Both the position numbers and the translations under genes were made by a program. Source: CAZPMC01 sp964587755 (GTDB lineage Bacteria > Bacillota > Clostridia > Acetivibrionales > DTU013). From it: DNA of 27,457 bases. Each line of letters starts with the position of its first letter. The stretch's first letter is position 1. Location: positions 1 to 27,457 of the forward strand of contig CAZPMC010000031.1 in NCBI GenBank assembly GCA_964587755.1, written 5' to 3'. Below, piece by piece: positions 1 to 8,579 of the stretch. The notes below the pieces were generated by a model. The model saw nothing but the letters and a program-made list of their open reading frames with translations, searched no databases and was not told the DNA's origin.

Positions 1-69
1 GATTAAGCTAAACTTCATTTTGCTTGAGCCCCACCCCAACAATTGACATAGAGCCCAAATTTGCAAGCC

Positions 70-465
70 TTATTTAAGTAATTCCCTCCATGAAAGGTCC
101 CCACGTCCGAGGCCTTTTATAAGCATTTCTGCTGAGGCTGCATTTGTCGCAAAGGGGATATTATTAACATCACAAAGCCTCAATAGAGTATTGATGTCCG
201 GCTCATACTCCCGAGCAGTCACCGGGTCCCTAAGGAAAATGACCAGGTCAATCTCATTCAGTGACACCCTTGCAGCGATTTGCTGCACACCACCAAGCAT
301 ACCGGTCGAGAACCTGTATACATCCAGCTCTGCCCCCTCCGTGATGAAGGTTCCGGTAGTACCAGTGGAAAAAATGGTATGCTGCTCCAAAATCGCTTTA
401 TAAGCTATACATAAATCCACTAGTAATTCTTTCTTATTATCATGTGCAATAAGTGCAATATTCAT
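70..465 (-). CDS. mgsA: Methylglyoxal synthase-like protein, probable pseudoenzyme
   Basis: 131 aa with the fold and length of methylglyoxal synthase, the enzyme that turns dihydroxyacetone phosphate into methylglyoxal. The phosphate-site motifs are present: AHDNKK (H8, K12), STGTTG (33-38) and LRDP (D80). By alignment from memory with E. coli MgsA, the catalytic base Asp71 (in GGDQQ) is Val60 here (GGVQQ), and His98 is Tyr87 (REYEPD for VPHDPD); Asp101 is kept as D90. Family membership is therefore sound but catalysis is doubtful. It follows minE by 14 nt at the end of the min operon, with only a weak ribosome binding site, so translation may be coupled. A sugar-phosphate-binding or sensing role is inference only. 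Confidence 0.85.
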   Translation of the reverse strand: MNIALIAHDNKKELLVDLCIAYKAILEQHTIFSTGTTGTFITEGAELDVYRFSTGMLGGVQQIAARVSLNEIDLVIFLRDPVTAREYEPDINTLLRLCDVNNIPFATNAASAEMLIKGLGRGDLSWRELLK

Positions 466-479
466 ATTCTAAATTATAC

Positions 480-764
480 CTATTTCCCGCTGTTTTTTAC
501 ATTTTTAATTGGAATATTGGCATAAAGGGCAGGAACAACACTCATGCCATCATCGCTTTTTGTCTTTGTAAGCTGAATGTCCAAAGCGCTTTCATCAATG
601 TCCATATAATTTGTAATGACCTTTATTATCTCACTTTTCAGCATTTCTAAAAACTGTGGTGAAACGTTTGCACGGTCATGTATCAGAACCAGCTTCAATC
701 TTTCCTTTGCTACATCTTTAGAACTTTTGGGCCTTCCGAAAAGTTTGCCGAAATCGAGTAACAT
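480..764 (-). CDS. minE: Cell division topological specificity factor MinE
   Basis: 94 aa, normal MinE length. MinE stimulates the MinD ATPase and displaces MinC, so that the MinCD inhibitor is cleared from mid-cell. The N-terminal amphipathic membrane-binding segment (MLLDFGKLFGR) precedes the conserved anti-MinCD helix AKERLKLVLIHDR (about 19-31), followed by the topological-specificity domain (about 35-90). A clear AAGGGAG ribosome binding site lies upstream of the ATG, 15 nt after minD. Presence of MinE implies an oscillating or dynamic Min system rather than the DivIVA-only arrangement of Bacillus. Confidence 0.96.
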   Translation of the reverse strand: MLLDFGKLFGRPKSSKDVAKERLKLVLIHDRANVSPQFLEMLKSEIIKVITNYMDIDESALDIQLTKTKSDDGMSVVPALYANIPIKNVKNSGK

Positions 765-779
765 TTATTCCACTCCCTT

Positions 780-1580
780 TCAGTTCGCCTTGAGGCCGAA
801 CAATTTTTTTATCTTCAGCATTAAACCTTGGTCATTCTCAAGATTTAAAAATGGTACATCCTCTCCCATTATTCTTCCGACAATATTTCTATATGCTTGA
901 CCTGCCAACGACTTGTCATCATTTATCGCCGGCTCGCCTCTATTTGTCGATATAACTATTTTCTCATCATCAGGTACAACTCCGATGAGACCAACCGCCA
1001 ATATGTCTATAATATCGTCTATTGTCATCATGTCCCCGCGCTTGACCATATCGATGCGAAGCCTGTTAATAAGCAGCTTTGGGCTTCTGACTTCATTTGC
1101 TTCTAAAAGTCCTATTATTCTGTCTGCATCCCGCACTGCGGATACCTCCGGTGTAGTAATGACAATAGCTCTGTCTGCACCGGCTATTGCATTTTTAAAG
1201 CCTTGCTCGATGCCTGCAGGACAGTCAATTAATATGTAATCATACTCTTCCTTCAGCTCCTGACATAAAGATAACATTTGCTGAGGGTTGACAGATGACT
1301 TGTCTCTTGTCTGAGCAGCAGGTAACAAGTATAATCCTTCGAAGCGCTTGTCCTTTATTAGAGCCTGCTTAACCCGGCAAAATCCTTCAACCACATCTAC
1401 CAGATCATAAACTATTCTGTTCTCCAAGCCCATGACAACATCAAGATTTCTTAATCCTATATCAGTATCTACAAGCACTACCTTTTTTCCTGCTAAAGCA
1501 AGTCCTGTTCCGAGATTTGCAGTTGTGGTTGTCTTTCCGACTCCACCCTTTCCTGACGTGATAACAATGACCTCACCCAT
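780..1580 (-). CDS. minD: Septum-site determining ATPase MinD
   Basis: 266 aa ParA/MinD-type ATPase that recruits MinC to the membrane and blocks FtsZ assembly at the poles. It has the deviant Walker A box GKGGVGKTT (10-18), Walker B region YILIDCPAGIEQGF and a C-terminal amphipathic membrane-targeting helix (GLMLKIKKLFGLKAN). The frame is open 18 codons further upstream, but the start at 1580 matches the family N-terminus (MGEVIVITSGKGG) and has a perfect AGGAGG seven bases upstream, so it is preferred. It lies between minC (25 nt) and minE (15 nt) in one operon. Confidence 0.97.
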   Translation of the reverse strand: MGEVIVITSGKGGVGKTTTTANLGTGLALAGKKVVLVDTDIGLRNLDVVMGLENRIVYDLVDVVEGFCRVKQALIKDKRFEGLYLLPAAQTRDKSSVNPQQMLSLCQELKEEYDYILIDCPAGIEQGFKNAIAGADRAIVITTPEVSAVRDADRIIGLLEANEVRSPKLLINRLRIDMVKRGDMMTIDDIIDILAVGLIGVVPDDEKIVISTNRGEPAINDDKSLAGQAYRNIVGRIMGEDVPFLNLENDQGLMLKIKKLFGLKAN

Positions 1581-1605
1581 CCAAATACCTCCTAAATTTC
1601 CTTTA

Positions 1606-2286
1606 TCATAAATCTCTTTGTAAGAACCTTTCAATATAAACCATATTGCCCTTTACAGTCGCCAGTTCAGGAATAAGTGTGGTTCTGTTTTCCTTTGTAT
1701 CAGGCGATCTAGTAATAACGTCTGCTATCCTGAGCTGAGTCGGCGAAAGATTCAGTGCTGCTACAATTGCCTCTTTATTCCCGTCGGCACCTGCATGCAC
1801 CATTCCGCGCAAAGATCCCATAACAACTACATTCCCATTTGCAATTACCTCACCGCCGGGGTTGACATCACCAATTATAACCAGATTCCCCTCATAACTC
1901 ACTAGCTGCCCTGATCTTACTGTTCCCTGGTAAAATCTCGTCATGCCCTGCTGAAGGTCCTTGAAAAACATTATCTTCATCTGAGGAATGTCTCTTGGCT
2001 TCTCGGTTTCTTTATATGTTATCTCAGGTGTGGTTGTATCCTCTTCAAAGCTTGTTATCTCAGCACCTGTCTTTGTTGACAAAAGATCGGCTATTATTTG
2101 CTCCTCTTCCTTATTGAGCTTTCTGCCGCGATATTTGACATCAATACTGGCACCTTTAAAAAATTTGCCTGAGGTCAAAAGCTTTTTCTCAATGTGAGTG
2201 CAGACATCTTCAAAATCACCTTCGTCCCGTATAATCAATATCAGTCCGTTTACAGATGCTTTAAATGTTATGAAGTTCTCTTCCAT
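1606..2286 (-). CDS. minC: Septum-site determining protein MinC
   Basis: 226 aa, the FtsZ-polymerisation inhibitor delivered to the membrane by MinD. The N-terminal half (1-105) is the FtsZ-binding domain. The C-terminal half (about 115-220) is the right-handed beta-helix, with the typical RSGQ turn and the repeating glycine-rich rungs GDVNPGGEVIANGNVVVMGSL and RGMVHAGADG. It is the first gene of minCDE. A GGGGG-type ribosome binding site precedes the ATG. An 80-nt gap separates it from mrdA and holds a possible promoter and an AT-rich palindrome. Confidence 0.96.
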   Translation of the reverse strand: MEENFITFKASVNGLILIIRDEGDFEDVCTHIEKKLLTSGKFFKGASIDVKYRGRKLNKEEEQIIADLLSTKTGAEITSFEEDTTTPEITYKETEKPRDIPQMKIMFFKDLQQGMTRFYQGTVRSGQLVSYEGNLVIIGDVNPGGEVIANGNVVVMGSLRGMVHAGADGNKEAIVAALNLSPTQLRIADVITRSPDTKENRTTLIPELATVKGNMVYIERFLQRDL

Positions 2287-2299
2287 TGATTGAACCCCC

Positions 2300-2325
2300 T
2301 ATATGAAATAAAAATTTCACATATA
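2300..2325. promoter_or_regulatory. AT-rich palindrome before minC
   Basis: A near-perfect inverted repeat: TATAT..AAAT on one side pairs with ATTT..ATATA on the other, around a short A-rich centre with a two-base bulge. It starts just inside the predicted transcription start of the candidate minC promoter and ends a few bases before the ribosome binding site. It could be an operator or a 5'-UTR hairpin; its function is unknown. Confidence 0.4.
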
Positions 2326-2327
2326 CA

Positions 2328-2356
2328 ATTATCACATTAATTACCCGATTAGACAA
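2328..2356 (-). promoter_or_regulatory. Candidate sigma-A promoter for minCDE
   Basis: On the minus strand TTGTCT (2351-2356) and GATAAT (2328-2333) are separated by exactly 17 bases, upstream of minC in the 80-nt gap after mrdA. This would let minCDE be expressed apart from the mre genes. The match to consensus is moderate. Confidence 0.4.
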
Positions 2357-2366
2357 GCATAAAATC

Positions 2367-4478
2367 TTATTGATTAAACAATGGCTCTTCTGATTTTAAA
2401 ATAGTCTTATCTGAATCAACATTTTTTAGGCCAAAATACTCATCGATTATATCCCTTGCAATTACTGCAACATTAGAACCCCAAGCCCCCCTCTCGACAA
2501 CTACTGCTATTGCTATCTGGGGGTCGTCGGCAGGGGCATAGCATACAAATAAAGCATTTGGAGAACGTGTTGCTTCTCTGGATGTTTGGGCTGTTCCCGT
2601 TTTACCTGCCACTTCAAAGGGCAATCCTATGAAATATTTATAAGCAGTTCCGTCTGTTCCTTGAGCAACTGCGATCATTCCTTCCTTAACCGCATCTATT
2701 GTGGACTGCTTGACAGGCACCTTTGTATAAGTTGGTTTTGTTTCGTTTACAATGGATCCATCGTATTTAACGACCTTTTTAATTATATAAGGAGTATATC
2801 TTTTCCCCCCGTTAGCAATGGTACTAATATAATTAGCCATCTGTAAGGGTGTAAAAGCATTGTCAAATTGACCGATTGCTACCTGTGCAGTATCTGCGGG
2901 TCTCCATATATCATTTCTGAGTTTCTTTTTTAATTCAATGGATGACATCATTCCCGAAACCTCACTGGGCAGGTCAATGCCTGTTTTCTTTCCCAGGCCG
3001 AAATGCCCAGCCCATAGGGCTAATGTATCAATTGTAGTTTTGACACCTAATTCATAGAAATAAATATTACAGGAGGTCTCTAATGCGTTTTTTAGATTAA
3101 GCCAGCCATGTCCATAGTAAGGCTTCTCCAAACAATATAAATCCCTCCCGCCAATATTTATATGTCCGGAGTCATAGAGTTTATTGTTTTGCGGTGTAAT
3201 AACACCTTTTTCAAGAGCCGCTATAGCCGTAAGAGGCTTGAAGGTGGACCCGGGTGCATAAATCTCCTGGATTGTCCTGTTTAGCTGGGGTTTCGTTTTA
3301 TCATTATTTAAATCAATAATAGCCTGTTGGGCTACCTTATCTTCTGAGCCCCGTAAAAATATCTGAGGATCAAAGGAGGGGTAGCTGGCCATAACCAATA
3401 CCTCACCCGTATTAATATCCAAAGCCACTACAGAGCCTGCATCAGCATCATTATAATTAGCACTTTCCTTTTTGTTTCTGATTTTTTCTATGTTTCTTGC
3501 CAGTGATTCCATAGCTACACTTTGAAGATTTGTGTCTATAGTCAAAATGACGTCGCTGCCAGGCATCGGCGGGATTGTCTCCTGCTGATGCGTGAGCCTT
3601 CCGCTTGTATCCACCTCGATACTTCTTTTTCCGTCTTTTCCTCGTAAATATCTTTCGGCAGTTCTCTCAACACCGGCTTTACCTATATAATCATTGTTTC
3701 TGTATCCCTCATCCTTCAAATTTTCATACTGGTTTTGGGATATAGCCCCTATATAGCCTAAAACATGGGCTTCTTCTACGGCATCAATATACTCCCTGAC
3801 AGGTTCGATTGATGTAATAATTCCGGGAAATTCATGGTGTCGCTCTTCAATTTCAGATATGGCATCCATTCCTACATCCTTTGCAAGTGAAACAGTGCCG
3901 CCTGTTGTATAGTTCCAGTTATCTATAAGTATTTCATATCGCAGAAGCATTATTTTATAAGCCTGCTCATCGGTATAGGACTCATCAATTTTAAATTTAG
4001 TATCTCTCAGATACTTAAACAGCTCTACTGGGTTGTCCTTTATATCCTCATCCTTCATATTAAGCCTGTTAGTATTTTTTTGCCAGGCTCTTGTTACCTG
4101 TTCCGACTTTCCGTTAAAGGTTATAGGATTAAATGTAAGATTTTTTGACAGACTGTTGGCATAGCTTACATTGTTTTTCTCAAATACTTCAATCAGTTTT
4201 AACAGCATCTCATTTAATTCAGCATTGGTGATATCTGTTTTGACAACATCAACAGCAAAACCCTGCCTGTTTAATGCTAAAGGCACTCCGTTTCTGTCAA
4301 GTATCTTACCTCTCGGGGCTTTAATCGTAGTTTCCTTAAGAACTCTTTTCTGAGAATACACATCATATTTATCGCCTTCGACTATCTGCAAATTAAAAAG
4401 CCGGAATACAATAATAAAAGCAAAGGCAACATAGGCAAGGCTAAGTACCAAGTATCTGTTTTTGAGTTTTTCCTTCAA
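2367..4478 (-). CDS. mrdA: Penicillin-binding protein 2 (elongasome transpeptidase)
   Basis: 703 aa class B PBP, the peptidoglycan cross-linking enzyme of the rod complex. It has one N-terminal membrane anchor (about 9-29), a dimerisation/pedestal domain (about 50-300) beginning with the typical RGKILDRNG motif, and a transpeptidase domain from about 345. The active-site motifs are STFK (catalytic Ser411), SCN (469-471) and KTG (626-628). Position after mreBCD fits PBP2/MrdA rather than a sporulation or septal PBP. The start is TTG, with AGGTGG nine bases upstream. It is 22 nt after mreD. Some clostridia keep a second SpoVD/FtsI-type PBP elsewhere; the mre context decides this call. Confidence 0.95.
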   Translation of the reverse strand: MKEKLKNRYLVLSLAYVAFAFIIVFRLFNLQIVEGDKYDVYSQKRVLKETTIKAPRGKILDRNGVPLALNRQGFAVDVVKTDITNAELNEMLLKLIEVFEKNNVSYANSLSKNLTFNPITFNGKSEQVTRAWQKNTNRLNMKDEDIKDNPVELFKYLRDTKFKIDESYTDEQAYKIMLLRYEILIDNWNYTTGGTVSLAKDVGMDAISEIEERHHEFPGIITSIEPVREYIDAVEEAHVLGYIGAISQNQYENLKDEGYRNNDYIGKAGVERTAERYLRGKDGKRSIEVDTSGRLTHQQETIPPMPGSDVILTIDTNLQSVAMESLARNIEKIRNKKESANYNDADAGSVVALDINTGEVLVMASYPSFDPQIFLRGSEDKVAQQAIIDLNNDKTKPQLNRTIQEIYAPGSTFKPLTAIAALEKGVITPQNNKLYDSGHINIGGRDLYCLEKPYYGHGWLNLKNALETSCNIYFYELGVKTTIDTLALWAGHFGLGKKTGIDLPSEVSGMMSSIELKKKLRNDIWRPADTAQVAIGQFDNAFTPLQMANYISTIANGGKRYTPYIIKKVVKYDGSIVNETKPTYTKVPVKQSTIDAVKEGMIAVAQGTDGTAYKYFIGLPFEVAGKTGTAQTSREATRSPNALFVCYAPADDPQIAIAVVVERGAWGSNVAVIARDIIDEYFGLKNVDSDKTILKSEEPLFNQ

Positions 4479-4500
4479 TACAAATCACCACCTGCATACA

Positions 4501-5016
4501 TCAATACTGTCTTATCTTCTTGCCTGTTTTACTAAACCGTCTGTCCGCAGATATAAGCAATCCATAGACTGGAATTGCAGAAACACAGTTATACAAAGCC
4601 TCAGGCAATATAATCCTGGTAAAGGGGTAAATGAGATTCATTTCCCCGCTCATAATATTATTAAGAATATAAACAATAGTCTCATATGCTATAGAATACA
4701 CAAACGTAAAAAACAGCACAACAAGAATATTATCCCTGAACATTCTCTTGTTGACAGAGCCTGATAACACCCCCAGAAGGTATCCAAGCAACGCATAAAA
4801 TCCTATGAGGCCACCGGACATCAAATCCAAAGCAAGTCCTGCAAAAAAGCCCACGGCACTTCCTTCAGCATCACCTCTTAAAAGCGCACAAACGATAACA
4901 AATACTATGAGAATATTGGGCTTAACTCCATAGATGGCAATATAATCCAGTAAAGTTGTCTGAATTGTCAGGATTAGTAAAATAAAGAAAGAATAAAATA
5001 ATGCCTTTAGTTTCAT
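4501..5016 (-). CDS. mreD: Rod shape-determining membrane protein MreD
   Basis: 171 aa, almost entirely hydrophobic, with five or so membrane spans starting at about residue 7, as usual for MreD. It belongs to the elongasome linking MreB filaments to wall synthesis. Its ATG overlaps the mreC stop codon as ATGA, implying translational coupling. The conserved FFAGLALDLMSGGLIGFYAL segment (about 57-76) is typical of the family. Sequence conservation in MreD is low, so position between mreC and mrdA supports the call. Confidence 0.94.
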   Translation of the reverse strand: MKLKALFYSFFILLILTIQTTLLDYIAIYGVKPNILIVFVIVCALLRGDAEGSAVGFFAGLALDLMSGGLIGFYALLGYLLGVLSGSVNKRMFRDNILVVLFFTFVYSIAYETIVYILNNIMSGEMNLIYPFTRIILPEALYNCVSAIPVYGLLISADRRFSKTGKKIRQY

Positions 5017-5873
5017 TTTTCAACACTGCCTATTTCCTGTTTTTCATTGCTCTTTAGTATGTAAACCTCTTCAAGTCTCTTAAAATCTGCCTCAGGCCGT
5101 ATTATTGCATATCTGTCCAGCTCACTGTTTGTCTTTCTTACCTCAATTACTTCACCAATGATAATTCCCTTGGGATAAATACCTCCCAGACCCGATGTTT
5201 CTATAACGTCTCCTACCTCCACATCAACCTCAAGAGGTATGTAGTCCATTTTGCACAAGCCCGATTCCTTAAGTACTATATCCCCTCTTACAATTACATG
5301 TCCCCCGCCAGCCTTCGAAATCCAACCGGCGACAGAGCTGGCTTCGTCAATAATAGTCAATACCTTTGAGGATGTCAGATCAGAGGACATTACTCTTCCC
5401 ACTAAGCCTTTACTGCTTGTCACCACAGGAAAATCACTTGAGACACCATCCCTTTCTCCTATGTCAACCTTGAAAATATTGAACCAGTTGCCGGGGTCAA
5501 CCGCAATAATGTTGGCGCCGAGAAAGGTATAGTCCCCGAATTGCTTTTTTAAGTTCAGTGCTTTTCTCAGCTCCTCATTCTTGCCTTCAAGTGACGAAAG
5601 CTCCCTGTTTTTTATTTTAAGCTCGCTAACCTGCGCCCTCAGCTCTTCATTTTCTTGTCTGATGGCCTCAATATCCTTAAAAAAAGACATACCGTCCTCC
5701 ACCTGCTGTCCAATAGACGTAATAAACCTTTGGACAGGTGATAACGGTACGCTTATGATATTCCGAAGCCAATTTAACCTGCTGCTTTTATTCGCCGAAA
5801 CCCCCATTACAACAAAAAGGCAAATAACAATTAAAGACACTGTAAACCATTTGCTTTTGAAAAGTCGCAGCAA
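5013..5873 (-). CDS. mreC: Rod shape-determining protein MreC
   Basis: 286 aa. One membrane anchor near the N-terminus (about 10-28), a coiled coil (about 60-110, rich in E, L and K heptads) and the extracellular beta-barrel domain (about 120-275, with the GLVGRV and GDVIETSGLGGIYPKGI motifs) are the normal MreC layout. It bridges MreB, MreD and PBP2 across the membrane. The start is TTG, with GAGGAG about eight bases upstream. It lies 16 nt after mreB and overlaps mreD by 4 nt. Confidence 0.95.
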   Translation of the reverse strand: MLRLFKSKWFTVSLIVICLFVVMGVSANKSSRLNWLRNIISVPLSPVQRFITSIGQQVEDGMSFFKDIEAIRQENEELRAQVSELKIKNRELSSLEGKNEELRKALNLKKQFGDYTFLGANIIAVDPGNWFNIFKVDIGERDGVSSDFPVVTSSKGLVGRVMSSDLTSSKVLTIIDEASSVAGWISKAGGGHVIVRGDIVLKESGLCKMDYIPLEVDVEVGDVIETSGLGGIYPKGIIIGEVIEVRKTNSELDRYAIIRPEADFKRLEEVYILKSNEKQEIGSVEK

Positions 5874-5889
5874 AGGATTTGTCTCCTCT

Positions 5890-6912
5890 CTATCTTAATT
5901 TTCTAGGTGATAATAACACTTTCTTTAACGTCTCAATTTCTTCAAGCACTCTGCCTGTTCCTATGGCGACGCAATCAAGAGGCTCCTCTGCAATTGTAAC
6001 GGGCATCCCCGTCTCCTCTTTAATAAGCTTGTCCAGTCCGCTTAAAAGCGCGCCGCCCCCTGCCAGCATTATACCCTTATCAATTATATCAGAAGCCAAT
6101 TCAGGCGGTGTCTTCTCAAGAGTCAGTTTAATAGCGTCTATTATTGAGTTAATCGGCTCCTTCAGAGCTTCTGTTATCTCGCTTGATGAAATGGTTATAT
6201 TCTTTGGGAGACCTGTAATAAGGTCTCTTCCCCTTATATCCATGTATTCTTCCTTAGGCTTGGGGTAAGCTGCACCAATAGTCACTTTTATTTGTTCTGC
6301 AGACCTCTCGCCAACCATAAGGCTGTATTCTTTTTTTACATAGTGAACAATTGCCTCATCAAACTCATCTCCAGCGATTCTAAGGGATTTGCTGGTAACA
6401 ACTCCTCCCAGGGAGATAACTGCAACTTCACTGGTGCCTCCTCCAATATCAACAATCATACTTCCGCAAGGCTCCTCAACAGGGAGATTTGCTCCTATAG
6501 CGGCAGCCATAGGCTCTTCAATCAGATATGCCTCCTTAGCCCCCGCACTCAGTGTTGCTTCCTCAACTGCTCTCTTTTCCACCTCCGTTACGCCCGAAGG
6601 TACACAAATTACGACTCTTGGCTTTGAAAAAAAGCCTCCTGTTATAGCTCTTTTAATAAAATGCTGAAGCATACTTTGAGTAATATCAAAATCTGCAATT
6701 ACTCCATCCTTCATAGGTCTAATTGCAACTATGTCTCCCGGTGTCCTTCCAATCATGCTCTTGGCATCATCACCAACCGCTAATATTGTGCGGGAATTTT
6801 TATTTATAGCTACAACTGATGGTTCTCTTACAACAATTCCTTTTCCTTTTACATGTACAAGCGTATTTGCTGTACCTAAATCTATTCCAATATCTCTTGA
6901 AAATACTCTCAT
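5890..6912 (-). CDS. mreB: Rod shape-determining actin-like protein MreB
   Basis: 340 aa bacterial actin that forms membrane-bound filaments directing lateral wall synthesis. Phosphate-1 motif DIGIDLGTANTLV (7-19), phosphate-2 motif DIGGGTSEVAV (155-165) and the adenosine motif GIMLAGGGALLSGLD are all present, and length is standard. The ribosome binding site GGGAGGA is eight bases before the ATG. It is the first of mreB-mreC-mreD-mrdA. The radC gene that often separates maf from mreB is absent; a 97-nt gap takes its place. Confidence 0.97.
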   Translation of the reverse strand: MRVFSRDIGIDLGTANTLVHVKGKGIVVREPSVVAINKNSRTILAVGDDAKSMIGRTPGDIVAIRPMKDGVIADFDITQSMLQHFIKRAITGGFFSKPRVVICVPSGVTEVEKRAVEEATLSAGAKEAYLIEEPMAAAIGANLPVEEPCGSMIVDIGGGTSEVAVISLGGVVTSKSLRIAGDEFDEAIVHYVKKEYSLMVGERSAEQIKVTIGAAYPKPKEEYMDIRGRDLITGLPKNITISSSEITEALKEPINSIIDAIKLTLEKTPPELASDIIDKGIMLAGGGALLSGLDKLIKEETGMPVTIAEEPLDCVAIGTGRVLEEIETLKKVLLSPRKLR

Positions 6913-6964
6913 TAGTAGTGTCCTCCCGAACTAAATAACCTGCTATTTCTCTCAAATTTGACTG

Positions 6965-6996
6965 ATACAATTATTTCCATGTTAATGCGATTGTAT
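6965..6996. promoter_or_regulatory. Inverted repeat upstream of mreB
   Basis: ATACAAT (6965-6971) and ATTGTAT (6990-6996) form a perfect 7-bp inverted repeat with an 18-nt spacer in the maf-mreB gap. It may be a regulator site, but such repeats also arise by chance in AT-rich gaps, and I see no convincing -35/-10 pair beside it. Confidence 0.25.
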
Positions 6997-7009
6997 TCCC
7001 TTGAGGGCC

Positions 7010-7594
7010 TTATTGCCACAAATCCTTTATTCCAAACCCCCTTAGCATTTCATAAAGCTTTCTTAAGGGCAGCCCCACTACATTTGAATAACAGCCGTTG
7101 AGGCTCTCCACAAAAAGCGCCGCCCTTCCCTGAACAGCATAAGCTCCCGCCTTACCATAAGGTTCACCGGTTTTTATATATGCTTTTATCTCTTCTGGTC
7201 TTAATGAGGCGAACTTTACTTTTGTTGCTTCATGACCGCACAGGTAGTTGCCGGTAGCTGCATTAACCAGTGCAATCCCGGTAATTACAGTATGCTCACG
7301 ACCACTCAAGCTGTAAAGCATATTTTCCGCATCTGCCGCATCAGTAGGTTTTCCGAATACTAACCCGTCACATACTACCACAGTATCTGCACCAAGCACA
7401 ATAGATTCTTTTGTTCTTTTAGCAACATCTAGCGCCTTTAAATATGCCAGCTGCTCCGCCTTTTCTTCTACCGTGCCGGAAAGCTCTGCCGCAGCTTCAT
7501 CAATCAGGCTTGGCTCAACAGTAAATAAAATGCCTGCCTGAGTCAGCAGTTCTCTTCTTCTGGGAGAAGAGGATGCAAGTATTAGTGAATCCAT
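7010..7594 (-). CDS. maf: Maf-family nucleotide pyrophosphatase
   Basis: 194 aa from the preferred start. Maf proteins hydrolyse non-canonical or pyrimidine nucleoside triphosphates and are linked to septum inhibition. Visible motifs are LILASSSPRRRELL (4-17), GADTVVV and KAGAYAVQGRAALFVE followed by the NGCYSNVVGLPL tail, resembling the YhdE-type (dTTP/UTP) subgroup more than the YceF type. The frame is open to 7636, with other ATGs at 7636 and 7606. The start at 7594 gives the family N-terminus and has AAGGA 11 bases upstream, so the exact start is uncertain. It sits between pyrD and mreB. Confidence 0.93.
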   Translation of the reverse strand: MDSLILASSSPRRRELLTQAGILFTVEPSLIDEAAAELSGTVEEKAEQLAYLKALDVAKRTKESIVLGADTVVVCDGLVFGKPTDAADAENMLYSLSGREHTVITGIALVNAATGNYLCGHEATKVKFASLRPEEIKAYIKTGEPYGKAGAYAVQGRAALFVESLNGCYSNVVGLPLRKLYEMLRGFGIKDLWQ

Positions 7595-7661
7595 CCAAGA
7601 ATACATCCTTATCTCTTTTTTATTATATATTATCATAAAAGCAAAATGTAATATACAGTTA

Positions 7662-8579
7662 TTACGTAATCAGTGAGCCAACCAGTTTGTTAACATCATC
7701 AATATTGTTTTCAACCAAATAACCCTCTATTCCGCCAATAACCTGGGTTATGGTATTAGGATTTACAAAAGTGCCCATTCCCACAGCTACAGCCCTGGCT
7801 CCGGCTATTAAATATTCTATGGCATCCTCAGCCCGTAAAATCCCTCCCATGCCTATAACAGGCACACTTACCGTTTTTGCAACCTGCCATGTCATATAAA
7901 GGGCTACAGGCTTTATGGCAGGACCGGTCAGCCCGCCGACAGCACGTCCCAGCACAGGGCGTCTTGTCTTTATATCAATAGCCATACCTGTAAATGAATT
8001 GACAAGGGATATTGCATCTGCACCGGCTTCCTCAACCGCTCTTGCCATTACGGTAATATCAGTCACATTGGGTGAGAGCTTGACGATTAAAGGCAGACTT
8101 GTATTTTTGCGCACCGCAGCTACAACCTCTGCGGCAAGGCACGGGTCTGTGCCGAACTGAACCCCTCCCTCATCGACATTCGGGCAGGAAATATTCAGCT
8201 CCATTCCAGCCAATCCATCCAGTTTATCCAGCTTCTTCGCCAGCTCGGAATATTCTTTAAGAGTTTTACCTGCCAGGTTCACTATAACCGGTGTATTAAA
8301 CTGCCTCAAAAAAGGCATCTTCTCGTTTATAAAAACTTCAACACCGGGATTTTGCCAGCCAATTGAGTTCAACATTCCGCCTGGGGTCTCACAAATCCGG
8401 GGCGGAGGATTTCCAACTGTTTCAGTAAGGGTTACCGACTTTACTACAATAGCTCCCAGCTCATTTAAATCAATAAAATCTTTGTATTCCTCACCAAATC
8501 CGAAGCATCCCGATGCCGGCATAACAGGGTTTTTCATCCGGATACCGCCAATTTCAACACTCATATTGGGCTTAATCAT
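7662..8579 (-). CDS. pyrD: Dihydroorotate dehydrogenase B, catalytic subunit
   Basis: 305 aa FMN enzyme of class 1B, oxidising dihydroorotate to orotate in pyrimidine synthesis and passing electrons to PyrK and then NAD. Family features are the NPVMPASGCFGFG start, ELNISCPN with the class 1B catalytic cysteine, the KLSPNVTD strand, and the C-terminal FMN phosphate site GMGGI...AGARAVAVGMGTF. The frame is open to 8651, but the ATG at 8579 overlaps the pyrK stop by 8 nt, is preceded by GAGGTG and matches the family N-terminus, so it is chosen. Tight overlap with pyrK supports the heterotetramer. Confidence 0.96.
   Translation of the reverse strand: MIKPNMSVEIGGIRMKNPVMPASGCFGFGEEYKDFIDLNELGAIVVKSVTLTETVGNPPPRICETPGGMLNSIGWQNPGVEVFINEKMPFLRQFNTPVIVNLAGKTLKEYSELAKKLDKLDGLAGMELNISCPNVDEGGVQFGTDPCLAAEVVAAVRKNTSLPLIVKLSPNVTDITVMARAVEEAGADAISLVNSFTGMAIDIKTRRPVLGRAVGGLTGPAIKPVALYMTWQVAKTVSVPVIGMGGILRAEDAIEYLIAGARAVAVGMGTFVNPNTITQVIGGIEGYLVENNIDDVNKLVGSLIT

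Noticed and set aside
1581..1634. 18-residue N-terminal extension of MinD
   Set aside because: It is outside the family's N-terminus, and the AGGAGG for the shorter start lies within it.
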